NCBI GenBank assembly: GCA_033296885.1
Contig: MU863903.1
Span: 124,001 to 188,000, forward strand
From: Triangularia verruculosa
Taxonomy: Eukaryota; Ascomycota; Sordariomycetes; Sordariales; Podosporaceae
Reading direction: 5' to 3'
Length of the DNA stretch: 64,000 nt
In this document: piece after piece, positions 45,025 through 55,798 of the stretch
How the letters are laid out: each line of letters begins with the position of its first letter
How positions within the stretch are numbered: the stretch's first letter is position 1
Position numbers and translations under genes: made by a program
The notes under the pieces: generated by a model
What the model was told of the DNA's origin: nothing
Database searches by the model: none
The model's input: the letters and a program-made list of their open reading frames with translations, nothing else

Positions 45025-45110
45025 ACATACAACACCGAGGATTCCCCTCAGTTGTTTGACGAGGGCAGAGCGGACGGGATGCCGTATTTTCAGCTGGGTG
45101 TGATGGTTGG
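45025..45110 (-). pseudogene. Truncated 5S rRNA pseudogene
   Basis: On the minus strand this matches the intact 5S gene at 61650-61768. It has GAAAATACGGCATCCCGTC, then CGCTCTGCCCTCGTCAAACA and the 3' end GGGGAATCCTCGGTGTTGTA with TGT. The 5' seven bases do not match, and 32 nt are missing between CAACTGA and GGGGAATCC. The missing part corresponds to the internal control region (A-block side and beyond), so Pol III transcription is unlikely. It lies about 390 bp upstream of the Zn2Cys6 gene. Confidence 0.85.
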
Positions 45111-45500
45111 TGGTGGAAATGGGCTTCATAGGTAGGTATGCATGATACCCAAGGGCGTATTCAACTTGGAGTTCTGTAAGATCGCACTCTCAAGGTACAA
45201 CCCTAGGCCCACGCCAAAAACATAATTCTGGCAGTAGTCAACATAAGTTTGGGATGATTCAGGATGAATTCGACGTCTAAGTCGTAGCTATGCAATGAGA
45301 ATCGGTAGGCTGTGTAGGCTGCCATTGTCACGCAAGCAGGGTCCGAGTGTCAGCACTCAAAGGAAAGTGAATTAAGTAAGCATGCCCGGCTCCCATTGAA
45401 GCTGACAACTGCTCGCTTTTACATGTTCCTACCATACGAAGTACTCGTTCCAATTGAATACAAACCCACGAACTCCGTAAATATACAGTTTGGCGATATC
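45111..45500. other. Upstream region of the Zn2Cys6 gene
   Basis: 390 bp between the 5S pseudogene and the chosen start codon. The TF frame is open upstream to at least 45396 and has an in-frame ATG at 45423 (MFLPYEVLVP), an alternative start. No TATA box recognised. Confidence 0.4.
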
Positions 45501-47523
45501 ATGTCATGCTTGTTCGTCCTTGCTGAAAGAGGCGGCGATCAGGCCCTATTTGACCCTCTTCCTCCGTCCAAAGCTCAACAAGCCTGTGTAAGTTGCCGCA
45601 AGCAAAAGTAAGTCACCCTCTCGCTTCTTCTTGAACTCAACACTGATATCAAACCCCCTAGGAGAAAATGCGACAAAATCCTGCCTACATGCGGCCTCTG
45701 CGCCAGAATGGCCCGGCCCTGTGATTACACAATCACCGACGCCCTCACCCAACAACAGCAACCAGTCCAGGCATCATCAGAAGAGCTCGCAACCCTCCAA
45801 GCCCGCCTCTCAGAACTCGAAGGCCGTCTCAACAGCGCAGCCCAATTTCAGCCCTCACAGCAACCACCACCACCATCCTTCCATCTCGACACTGAACCAC
45901 TCCCTCCCATACCACCCAAACCACCTTCCCCCCTCTGGACCCCCTCCTCCACCCCCTCCCGTTTCCCAACATCCCTCTTCCTCGACCTCGACGCCTTCAA
46001 CTGGTCCACCACCCCCATTCCAGCCCCCAACATCCCCATCCCCTCCGAAGTCCTAGACATCCTCTCCCGCGGCACAACAGTCCAAGACACTGCCACAGAT
46101 TTCTTCCAGGGAACCCACGCCTGGTTCCCCTTCATCTCCAAAAAGCGAATGGAGCTCGGCCTCTCCCTCTGGGAAGCCGGTCCTGAACTCGCGTTCCTCT
46201 TCCTAACCATGAAGCTGGTCAACACCCCCGTCAACAACGGGGTAGAACCAACCGGAAACCCGCTATATATCTCTGCAAAGAGGTTCTGGGCCTTGCTCGA
46301 GCAAGGCGGTAGTGTCAGCCTGCAGTTTCTCCAGGGGATGGTATTAGTGACGGTGTATGAAATAGGACACGGGATATACCCGGCGGCATGGATCAGTGTT
46401 GGCGCGTTAGCGAGATGGGTAGATATTTTGAACCTGCCAGGGTTCCGGAGCGGCGGGGGGGTGTTGGGGAGCGTAGTACGTCTCTTTCCTCTCTCTTATC
46501 ACAAATAGCGCACTGACGATAGAAAAACTAGACAACCTGGACCGAATCCGAAGAACGCCGCCGCGTATGGTGGGCAATCTACATCCTCGATCGCTTCATC
46601 TGTCTCGGCAACAAGAAACGCTTCTCCCTTCCCGAGCCAGACGAATCTTTTGTCCTTCCCGTAAACGACAACGCTTTTGTACCTTCCCCCTCTTTCCCCT
46701 CCCCCATTTATACCCCATTCAACTAACATTTTGTGTTGTACAGGACGAAGGCAACCCAAGCACCCCCACCATCCCCCTCACCACCCCCCTCTCCTCCCCT
46801 CAAACCCCCTTCACCCGCCTCTGCCAATCCGCCCTCCTCCTCTCCCGCACTCTATCTCAAATCCGCACCACCATCCACGGAAACATCACCCACCGCCCCA
46901 TCCCCTTCTCCCTCCCCCACCTAACCACCCTCACCTCCGACCTCATCACCTTTGCCCAAGTACTCCAATCCCCTCTTTCCCCTCCCCACCCCCCATGTTC
47001 CCTCACCACCACCACCACCACCACCACCCCTCAACCAACCATCTCCCTCCTACCCCCCCTCTGCGTAACCCTCTCAACCCTCCTCCTCCTATTCGACACC
47101 TACTCCACCCCGGAAAACCAACACCTCGGCCCCTCCCCTATCCCCGGCACCGAAGCACCCCCCCTCCAATCCCCTGATCACATCGCCTTTGCCCGGCAAT
47201 CCATGCTCGGCCTCCGCTCGACATCCCTCAAGATCCGGGAAGTCTCCCTCGAACTCCTCGACCTACTAGTCTTACCCTCCCAAGAAAAGAAACTATCACC
47301 ATTATGCCTAGACAGCTTGTACGCCTCCATGGCAACCCTCCACTGGCTCTGGAAGGAATCCGGCGACGACGGCATCCGAGAGGCGCTGGAGGATGTCCGG
47401 AGGTGCATCAGCCGCACGAGCATGAGGTGGCGGGTCTCGAGGGAGTATCTCGAAATCATCAAAAAACAAGACGTCAGTTTCGCCATGGCTTTTCGGGCTA
47501 CAGCAGCAGGAGGTAATAAATAA
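45501..47523 (+). CDS. Zn2Cys6 transcription factor with fungal-specific domain
   Basis: Four exons (45501-45607, 45662-46475, 46532-46678, 46744-47523) encode 615 residues. The DNA-binding domain has Cys29, 32, 39, 46, 49 and 56 in the spacing CX2CX6CX6CX2CX6C, with the basic RKQKRKC loop; intron 1 falls inside it. A Pro/Ser-rich linker follows, then the fungal transcription factor domain: GTTVQDTATDFFQGTHAWFP, later FLQGMVLVTVYEIGHGIYPA, and EERRRVWWAIYILDRFICLG. The region after about residue 360 is Pro/Thr-rich with (T)n runs. Target genes are unknown. The ATG at 45423 is an in-frame alternative start. Intron 1 retention stops translation right after KQK. Confidence 0.9.
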
Positions 47524-47656
47524 TAGGACAGAGAGAAAGCCCAAGATACGTTGAGGTATATAACACATAAAAAACGCCTTGCTCAAAAGTTTCATCAAAA
47601 AAACTTTCGCCGGCTTCTAGTTTTAATACACAAGTTCACTCAACTCCCTCCACAAC

Positions 47657-48906
47657 TCAAAACTTGTAAACCTGCTCAGGAGTATACCCCAACTCCTTCA
47701 GCACCCCCTTCAACTCCCCCTGATCCCTCGGGCTCTTCTTGTTGCCCGAAATACTATCCATCATCCCCGGCGGTCCGCACACAAACACCTTGATGTTCTC
47801 ATCCTTCGGCTCCGGCAGCACAGTCTTGAGCAGCTCCTTGTTAATATACCCCTTCGCACCCGTCCACTGCTTCGGGGGGTTATCCAGCACGTAAAAAGCC
47901 CTGAACCGCTGAGGGTAGTGATTCTCCAACGTAGCCAGCTCGTTCTTCAACAAGATATCATCCGCGCTGACATTCCCAAAAACCAGCGTAACCTTTGTCT
48001 TGTCCTCGGGATTGTTGAAAATAGTCCTCAGCAGCTGGTACATCGGGGTAATCCCAGTACCACCAGCCACAAGCGCAATGTGCTCGTGCTTATTCGGCGA
48101 CCAGCTGTACTTTGGCAGCGGGCCCTTCACATCCAGCCTCTGCCCGGGAGCCATGTCGTGGAGGTGAGTAGACATCGGACCGTTGGGGTACTTCTTCACC
48201 AGCAGGTCAATGTACCCGGGTGTGTCCTCGTCGCTGATGGGGGTGTACGGTCTGAGCACGGGCTTCTCCGCGTCAAGGGGCTTGTACTTTGTCAGGATCG
48301 CCGAGGCAACCGGGAGACCCGAGACCATGTCATCCTCGGGGAGACGGAACCTCAAGCGCTTTGAGTTGTGGTTGAGGATCTCGACCTCCTCGAGCTTGAG
48401 GCTGAGGAAGCCCTGGTCGCCGCCGGTGAAGGCCTTTTTGGCGTCGACGCCGGGGATCTTGTCGGCGACGACGGCGGAGGCGTTTTTGACTTTTTCTTGG
48501 GCTTTGTTTGCGGCGGTGGAGCCGGAGAGGAAGTAGTAGCCTACACCGGCGAGACCTGCGGCGGCGGCGGCACCGTAGAGGAGGGTGTTGTTGCTGCTGC
48601 TGCCGCCCTTGGGGGAGGGGTCGGTGGCATAGCTGCGGATTTGCTGCGGTGGAGGAAAGAATATGTCAGTCAATGCGGTAAAACAGGAAGGTAATTAATT
48701 ATGGTTTGGACGAGGAATAAAAAAGAGGCTTGAGAGCTACTAGCTACCGCTTTTAGCTTGCGGTTAGGGAGGAATTGGTCATAGTTGAGCCGGTGATGAC
48801 GCAGTTTTTGGCGGGGGGAGGAGGACAGTGAACAGAAAATTAGACTCACGCGCTTGAGAGGCGCAGAGGCCCGGAAGGCGGACCGGCTAGCGACGAACAG
48901 ACTCAT
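47657..48906 (-). CDS. MCR1: NADH-cytochrome b5 reductase, mitochondrial (Mcr1)
   Basis: Two exons (48906-48850, 48643-47657) encode 347 residues. The first 30 residues are basic and Ser/Ala-rich ([19 protein letters not shown]), a mitochondrial targeting signal, followed by a membrane segment ([19 protein letters not shown]). The FAD site is RPYTPIS; the NADH site is [15 protein letters not shown]; the C-terminal [12 protein letters not shown] motif is intact. Mcr1 passes electrons from NADH to cytochrome b5 at the outer membrane and intermembrane space, and supports ergosterol synthesis. Convergent with the Zn2Cys6 gene at 133 bp. Confidence 0.95.
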
Positions 48907-49877
48907 TGTGTGTTTTTGTGATGATGTTGACGTTTTTCCCTGTAAAGAATTGGAGTTACCCCACGATTGAGAACAGACCCGGGTGTTTGTTTATGGAGGG
49001 TGGGAGAGAGAGAGGGACGGGAGGTCACTCAGCAGAGAAGGGTGGAGGGAAATCCGACCCTCTCCGTGTTCCTGCCAGCGGTTCCGGCAATTTACGTCAT
49101 CCCCCAAGGCCCGCTAGAATCGAATGCATTATGCCCTGCAGCACGACTTATCAAGTGGGTTTTAGGTGACTGGAGGTGGGGTTCATCTTCACTTTGGAGG
49201 TGTCATCCATCTTCAACCTGGGAAGCAGTTGTTCATCTCTTGTTTTGACAGATCGAGAATTGCTAACTGTCAATGGCCCATCTATTCTCACCAACAACAC
49301 TATGATCTCCTCTCTCTCCCTCTTCTCTTACCCACCCACAATGCAATTCTTATAGCGAAAGACACACTTCTCATCAAACACCTACCCATGACGTTTAACA
49401 GGTAACCGTTCAACCACCACATACACATCAGATGCCACCAGACAAACACAACACAACACACACAAGACACACTCGAGAAAACAAGACCATATAAAGACTC
49501 GGAATGTTTTCCATCATGATCATTCGGCATTCAACATCAAAAAAAAGACGACAAAACGACAAAAAATGTAATAAACAACCACAAAAATAAAACAAGTTGT
49601 GTTAAAAAAAAAAAAAAAAAGCAAAAGTTAACAAAAAAACATCGCTCTTCCTTTTTTTCCACAACCCGCCCAGCTTTGAACCAGCCCCCTTTTCTGTTTT
49701 TCGAAGGGGGATCTGGTGGTAAAATTAGTAGTACATTTGTGACATCGATTCCCTACTCCGCGCTTTCCATGCTTTGAATTTGTTCTGGTCCTGTGAGAAC
49801 ATTTGTCTGCTTCCTTCTCTCGTGTGTTGAAGCCATCAGCCCGAGTTTTCTTTCTCTCCTCTCTCCCTCCCACATTA
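48907..49877. other. Intergenic, MCR1 promoter and SH3 gene 3' end
   Basis: About 970 bp between two minus-strand genes. A 17-nt A run at 49604-49620 lies in the 3' region. No supported gene. Confidence 0.5.
49604..49620. repeat. 17-nt poly-A tract
   Basis: Seventeen A on the plus strand, about 260 bp beyond the stop codon of the SH3-domain gene. Confidence 0.95.
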
Positions 49878-51473
49878 TCACCTGGACGCCCTCTTTGCAC
49901 TTTCCAACTTGGCGTCAGGCAAAGTCTCTAACCCGGGCTCTCCCTTCTTGGTGGTGCTGATCACGTCCTGGCTTCCCCGCCTGAGAAATCCTGCCTCATT
50001 GTGGAAGAGTAGCGTTGGCGTGTTGGCCTGGGAACCTCCCCGTTGTCCGTGATAGTGAACCACTTGTGGAGGCGGCTGACCGGCTTGTGTTCCCAAAAGA
50101 TGTTGTGGATATGGGTCTAGATCCTTGCTGCTTGTGCTAAAGGTCGATACTACTGGCTGGTGAAACCCATTCGTCCCTGTGGCTGTCACTGTTGACCCGC
50201 TACCTACAGTCGTGGCAGGCGACTGTGGAAGCTGGTATTCAGTCTGTGTCGGAGTCCCTGCTTCATTTGTGGTATTGCTGGGACTGCCTGGGCTGGTGGT
50301 GTCCAGTTGCCCGGTCAAGCTGGTCATACCACCTTCGATATCACGAAGCAGCCGCACATATTCCTCAGGAACAAGGCCGCTTTCCTGTGTCCTTGGATCC
50401 TCCGCCACAAGCCAGCCTTGGCCGTGCCGGTATGATACCCAGATAATCTGGCCCTCCACAAGAGGAAGCTCGTTCTCGTTCTCGCGCTCAAAGTCGAATA
50501 GAGCCACTGCCTTGCCGTGCATTTCCTCGTCAGGAGAGGTGATGGTGAACTGGTAGTCCCGTGAATAGCGGGATTCGTCGACGTTGTGGTATCCTGGGGA
50601 GGAGCACGTGCTCGAGTTATCCGAGTCGTAGCCGCCATCATCGGCATACCCTCTGGGCTGCTCGTTGGCAATCTGGTATGCTTCGTTTCCATTCCCAGCG
50701 CCGTTGCCGCTGCTACCATGTCCTCCCTGTCCCGGTGGATAGGTCACATATTCGCCGCCTGGGCCGTTCGCTTCGTTCCCTTGGTTGATGTAGTACCGGC
50801 CAGCTCCATCGGCGCTGGTTCCGACATAGAAGCCTCTCTCGCCGCCGTAGTGGTCCTGGCTCATAATCTGCTCACGAGCGACCCGACTCCTGCCGTAGAT
50901 GCCACCCGAGGAGGTCTTGTGGTGCTTTCTGTGCCGGGAGCTAACGACAGGGCTCTGGAGATCCTCGTCCTCGCTCCACGGTGGGCCGTCTGCCAGATGA
51001 ATAGAGGGCAGATCGGCCGGTCTGTGAGAGCCCCCGCCGCCGGTGTTCCAGGAGTGGCTATCCCAGCTCCGGCTGTCCCAGGCGGTTGGTGGGTCCGAGA
51101 GACGTCGCTGTTCGCTGGCGGGGGTGGTCATGCCCGAGGGCGGTCGTGATGGCTCCGGGGGCGGGCCATAGTGAAGAGGGTGGCTGGCCGGGTAGGCAAA
51201 GTCTCGTACGAGCGTGTAGGGTAGACTCGAGGGGAGAATGGGGAAGATGTGAGAGGGCGGGCGCGACCTGGAGGGGAGGGAACTCGCGGTCGAGTACTGC
51301 GACAGGCGGTTTTTGGACGCGTGCGACATTGGGCGAGGAAGTTGGCTCCTGCGAGCAGGCGGCGAGGTGATGAGAGGTGGAAGAGCGGGGTGCTGCGTGC
51401 TCGCATTCACCGGCGACGGTATGGCGGGCGGCGACGTCGCTGGAGAGTTTGCGGGCGATAGGATCGCCGTCAT
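49878..51473 (-). CDS. NBP2: SH3-domain protein, Nbp2/Skb5-like
   Basis: One exon, 531 residues. Residues 1-315 are Ser/Pro/Gly/Tyr-rich and probably disordered. The SH3 domain covers 321-376: ALFDF at 324-328, ENENELPLVEGQIIWVSYRH, Trp354 and LVPEEYVRLL. The wording GQGWLVAEDP...GLVPEEYV is close to yeast Nbp2, an adaptor that brings phosphatase Ptc1 to HOG and cell-wall MAP kinases, and to fission yeast Skb5. The tail is Ser/Thr/Gln-rich. The family has little outside the SH3 domain, so the ortholog call is moderately firm. Confidence 0.82.
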   Translation of the reverse strand: MTAILSPANSPATSPPAIPSPVNASTQHPALPPLITSPPARRSQLPRPMSHASKNRLSQYSTASSLPSRSRPPSHIFPILPSSLPYTLVRDFAYPASHPLHYGPPPEPSRPPSGMTTPASEQRRLSDPPTAWDSRSWDSHSWNTGGGGSHRPADLPSIHLADGPPWSEDEDLQSPVVSSRHRKHHKTSSGGIYGRSRVAREQIMSQDHYGGERGFYVGTSADGAGRYYINQGNEANGPGGEYVTYPPGQGGHGSSGNGAGNGNEAYQIANEQPRGYADDGGYDSDNSSTCSSPGYHNVDESRYSRDYQFTITSPDEEMHGKAVALFDFERENENELPLVEGQIIWVSYRHGQGWLVAEDPRTQESGLVPEEYVRLLRDIEGGMTSLTGQLDTTSPGSPSNTTNEAGTPTQTEYQLPQSPATTVGSGSTVTATGTNGFHQPVVSTFSTSSKDLDPYPQHLLGTQAGQPPPQVVHYHGQRGGSQANTPTLLFHNEAGFLRRGSQDVISTTKKGEPGLETLPDAKLESAKRASR

Positions 51474-53297
51474 GGTTTCCGAAGAAAGAGACGGCGGGAC
51501 GGCGTAGAAGAATTACTGGTGTCGGGCGGGTGGGGTGCGGCCCTCTGCGCGCTGGCCGCTGGCTCGATTCGCTCGAAATCGAATAGCTGCGTGGGGACCC
51601 CCAAGCCAGGCCTACTCCCTTCCACTAAACCAGGGGTTGATGCTGGGGTTCGCGACTCGACCGAGTCTTGACCTTGCGCCTTCGAAACGCACGGTCTGTT
51701 TACTTTTATTTTTTATTTTTTGTTTTATTATTGTTGTATAGGCAGTTGTATCGGGTGAGCGAAGGGGTCCGGACGCTCGTTTCTCAAGAAGCCACTCTCC
51801 CCCCGGGGCCCTCTCTCTCTCAGGCGCTGGCGCAGATGGAACGGGGGCGGGCGTCTTCACAGTGCAGAAAAAGACCAGACGAACGAAACTCGGCGGCTCG
51901 GAGGGTGGAGCGTTGGGGGGGGACTGGTCAATTCGAGGTCGACACCGGAAGGTCGGAGAAAGGAGGGGCAATGGGGTACGCCTGTTTCCCACGTGGAAGA
52001 GGAGTGGGAAAAAAATGTACTATGGGTGATGTGTCAGTGTTGGACGTGGAAGAGAGCCAAATCAATTGGCCATCACCGGGCAAACGTGGTGTTTGACAGA
52101 CAATCTGAAGTCAAAGACGGACCAAGGCACAGACAGTCGATGAGGGGAACCACCACAACCCGCGAGCGGAACACAGCGCACAACAGGCAAAGAGGCGGGC
52201 GGCTGGCCCCAGGGTGCTTAAGCGCGCTGCGGCCAGAATCAGAGACCACGCCCCAGCAATTGCCAATCACTCTCTTTTCTACGGTCATTATTCTAGATGT
52301 ATTACTGTGTATGTAAGATCGGATACACACAGGCCGTAGGCGGAGGAACCAACTGCATCATCCCATGCATCTCGCTCGACTTCAGACTGTTGGTGACAGT
52401 TCATTGGCGAGTCCCAGCATCAGGACACACAAACTCAAGGAGATTGTTCTGTCACTGGAAGACAGGTGACTCCTGACTGGACTACGAGATGGAGTCCTGA
52501 AAGTGTTCTTTAGCTATATTTAGCTTCTCTATTCAAACAATATCCCGCTGGCAGCGTTTCAACAAGCAGCATTCCCAAGGTCCCGGAAAGAGAAAACCCA
52601 AACCCTCGGTTAAATATCCTGCAAAGAAAGAGTCAACGCCCGCTTGTTTCCATTCGGAAGCTGGCTCAACACAAAGAAACATGGAGACAAGAAGGTTGCA
52701 AGGGAAACATGTAGTGCACGGACCACATTGTTTCAAGTGTATGCAGCCTGTGGGGCTTGTCATCGCATCGGCTGAAGGCGGTCAGTGGCGGCGAGACCCA
52801 GCTAGGGGAGTGGGGCCAAGACCGACTGCCGAAAACATTTCAAGCCTTCTTCCAACCGCGACTCTCGATTTCTGCCATCATCACTCACACCTGCGACTCT
52901 GCTTCAGCGACAGCTCTTGATTCTACTTTCGTATCTGGCGACCAGAAGACCCAAATAGTAGTGGGTTCTTGCTGATTTATTCCAACCTTCAGCCCCGCCG
53001 AACAATCTTTATTAAAAGGTAAAAAATCACGTTGCCCCTCTCCTGCCACCACGTCCTTTGTCTTCCATGATGAACTCTTTATTGGAGCTGTCTTAGACTC
53101 GCTTTGCGGGCTATGATGATAGACTATATATTACGCTTTTTAACTGAAACGACAAAATACACATTGACAATAAATCCTGATGAATGCTGCGTGGAAGACA
53201 ATGTGTAGCTAACACCTTGTGGCCAGAGCTGATATCAGCAACCATCGATGGGAAAGACCACCGGCAACACCAGCCCGACTCTGGCAGTTTAATCGCC
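51474..53297. other. Divergent 1.8-kb intergenic region, SH3 gene / SSU72
   Basis: Lies between two divergent start codons. A CACGTG box occurs at 51990-51995. A 79-codon ATG-initiated frame at 52681-52920 has no recognisable feature. The rest appears non-coding. Confidence 0.5.
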
Positions 53298-54148
53298 ATG
53301 GACACTGCCAACGGTAACCCAACTTCAGCTTCGGCTGCTCCCGCCGCCCCGGCCCAGCAGAATGGTCACCGGGAGGACCCAGGCGGCTTCAAGCTCAAGT
53401 TTTGCACCGTGTGTGCCAGCAACCAGAACAGGTAAGCTATACATGTCTGCTTTGCAAATCTGGTGTCTGGGGAGGATTAACACAGCGCAGATCTATGGAA
53501 GGTCACCTGCGCCTGGCTTTGGCGAACTATCCAGTGATCTCTTTCGGGACAGGCTCCCTTGTCCGACTTCCAGGCCCAACTATCACACAGCCAAATGTCT
53601 ACAAGTTCAACGAGACCTCGTACGATAGTATCTACAGAGAGCTCGATGCCAAGGATCCCCGCTTGTACCGGGCCAACGGGCTTCTCAACATGCTTGGGCG
53701 AAACCGCAATATCAAGTGGGGCCCTGAGAGATGGCAAGACTGGCAAGTAGGCATGCCTCGGGTCAAGAAAGAGACCGACAAGGGCTTCGAGGGCATGGAG
53801 GGAGGCGTGGCTGATATCGTCATTACCTGCGAAGAACGCTGCTGGGATGCCGTTATCGATGATCTTCTCAACCGGGGCTCTCCACTTAACCGAGCTGTTC
53901 ACGTTATCAACATTGACATTAAGGATAATCATGAGGAGGCTTCGGTCGGAGGCAGAGCCATGGTCGACCTTGCCGACTCCTTGAATGCTGTCGCCAAGGA
54001 AGAGCGCGAGAAGGTGGGCGCTGCGGCTTTTGACTCGGGCAGCGGTGCCGCCAGAGCAAGCTTCGATGAGCGTGTCCCCGAAGTGATTGGTGAGTGGCAG
54101 GAAAGATGGCCCACACTTCCTGCGACTTGGACCTTGGCTTGGTTTTGA
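53298..54148 (+). CDS. SSU72: RNA polymerase II CTD phosphatase Ssu72
   Basis: Two exons (53298-53431, 53491-54148) encode 263 residues. The active-site loop CX5R is C39-ASNQN-R45, followed by SMEGHLRLA. Other Ssu72 blocks are [20 protein letters not shown], then [20 protein letters not shown], then PERWQDWQ. The family's Asp-containing segment is likely [20 protein letters not shown]. The C-terminus ([19 protein letters not shown]) aligns with the family end, so a possible GTGAGT donor in that region is probably not used. Ssu72 removes phosphate from Ser5/Ser7 of the Pol II CTD during 3'-end processing. The intron splits the codon of catalytic Arg45. The first 30 residues are an Ala/Pro-rich extension. 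Confidence 0.95.
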
Positions 54149-55798
54149 TGAGCGAGCACTGCACGTTGCTTCATTGCATTTCTTTCGACCTTACACAGCA
54201 TGGTTTAGCGGGCGTTACGACGGTTGGTATTGCTTTCGGGATAGGGCGTTGGTTTAGGCAAGCGACGGATACCAGACATTCATCTTAATGAGGTTTATGA
54301 TGCGGCCACTTCAGGACCGCACCTATCTTCTTTCTTTTTTTTTTTTTCCTTACTTAATCGGGGCAGCATCCCCAAAGTGCCGTCTCGGCGTTCTTTTGCC
54401 GGCACGGCTCCGTCAGTCGGACTCTTTGACCGGGATGCAGTGATTAAGGACCGGATCGGCCCCGTTAGGACTCCGGGCGTAGGATCGAGATAAAATGAGC
54501 TGACAGGGGAGCGTGCCGCCGAGCTTCCAACCCAAGAAGATGGTGACCCGCCGATGCGCACATAAATGACTCGGCTTCCAGAGGACACTGAGAGTGCAAC
54601 CAGAGGTGTGATTTATCCAGCGTACGGAGGATCAAACGGATGTTCCCATGGGCCTCATGCAGACGGGCCCGAGAGTCAATGCACAAGAGAATCAAGCATC
54701 TGGAAATCACACGCTATCCACGTGACCTTTTGCTCTTTATATGTCGACAAGGTGTCCGACTAGGAAAATTGGTGTTTTCTGGGCAGGCTCGTCCCGTGGA
54801 GATGGGCCAGACAGGGCCTGGTCTCTTTGTTCAAGTACCAAACATATCGACACATTCAGCCAAGAATAGGCCTCCTTGTTCCCCTCAGCTCGTGGTGTGC
54901 TTTGTGGGTGATGTCGTGCATGCCGGCGCCTGCCGTGGCCACGTGCGATCAAGTTCATTGGGGGAAGGCAAGTGAAGCAATTCCAGCATCGACTCCAAAA
55001 AGACTCCATCCGTTTGGAGAGGTCTGGGGCCTGTGCACCCCCCCCTGCTCTGGGCCCTCCCGCCTCCTTTCGCCAACTGTTCCTGCTGTAGCGCGCGACT
55101 AGCCACTGAGGAAATTGCAACCCCAAGTTCTCAGCAGCAGCCAACCACATCTCTGCGCACAGTTCATCCCGTCGTCAGGGGCGCCTTGCATTCCGCCCTT
55201 TTTTCCCATCGAACACACACACACCCACGCCCGCACTGTGTCTGTAATTACACTGATATCTTTGCTTTTCTCTTTTTTCTTTCCACTTCTCCCCGGAACC
55301 CCCCTTCGCTGCGCCGCATGGTACGGAAACACAAGTCACTTTGTGAAGGTCCCCCAGCCACGAGCCCACAAGATCCAACGGTCACCACCGCCGTAATTCC
55401 TACCGGAAGAGACGAACAAGCCCAAATTTATCAATTCCCTTCTGGTTCCTGCTTATTCGGTAATTTGGTGTAATTTTGCGGGCCTGTGTCAGCAGCAGCA
55501 ACCTAGCGTCGCAGTTGGCTGGAGCGTTGATGCGTTTCATGCTGTGACAACCACCACCGACCTCCGACCGTTTCCCGCTACACTCGCACCGCATACCACA
55601 CATTACCTTGCCGACCGTTGTCTCTTGAATCGTTCTACCGTCCCCGTTGCCCGTTGAATGTGCACGGAACACAGTACAACGACATCCACCTTCACCTCGG
55701 CGTCCACCGCGAACTCCCCGTCTCTCAGTGCGCGATCTGGCCCGGCGCCTGCTTGACACGCTTGACGACGCCATTCCCTCCGAGCCACCTCGAAGACC
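54149..55798. other. Intergenic, SSU72 to SPA2
   Basis: 1.65 kb. The right-hand half is pyrimidine-rich with an ACACACACACC tract near 55214, probably promoter and long leader of SPA2. No supported gene. Confidence 0.5.

Noticed and set aside
52681..52920. 79-codon ATG frame upstream of SSU72
   Set aside because: Has cysteines and histidines but no recognisable pattern, signal peptide or splice context.
54086..54210. Possible second intron at the 3' end of SSU72 (GTGAGT...ACACAG)
   Set aside because: The unspliced frame gives a C-terminus that aligns with the Ssu72 family end, while the spliced one does not.
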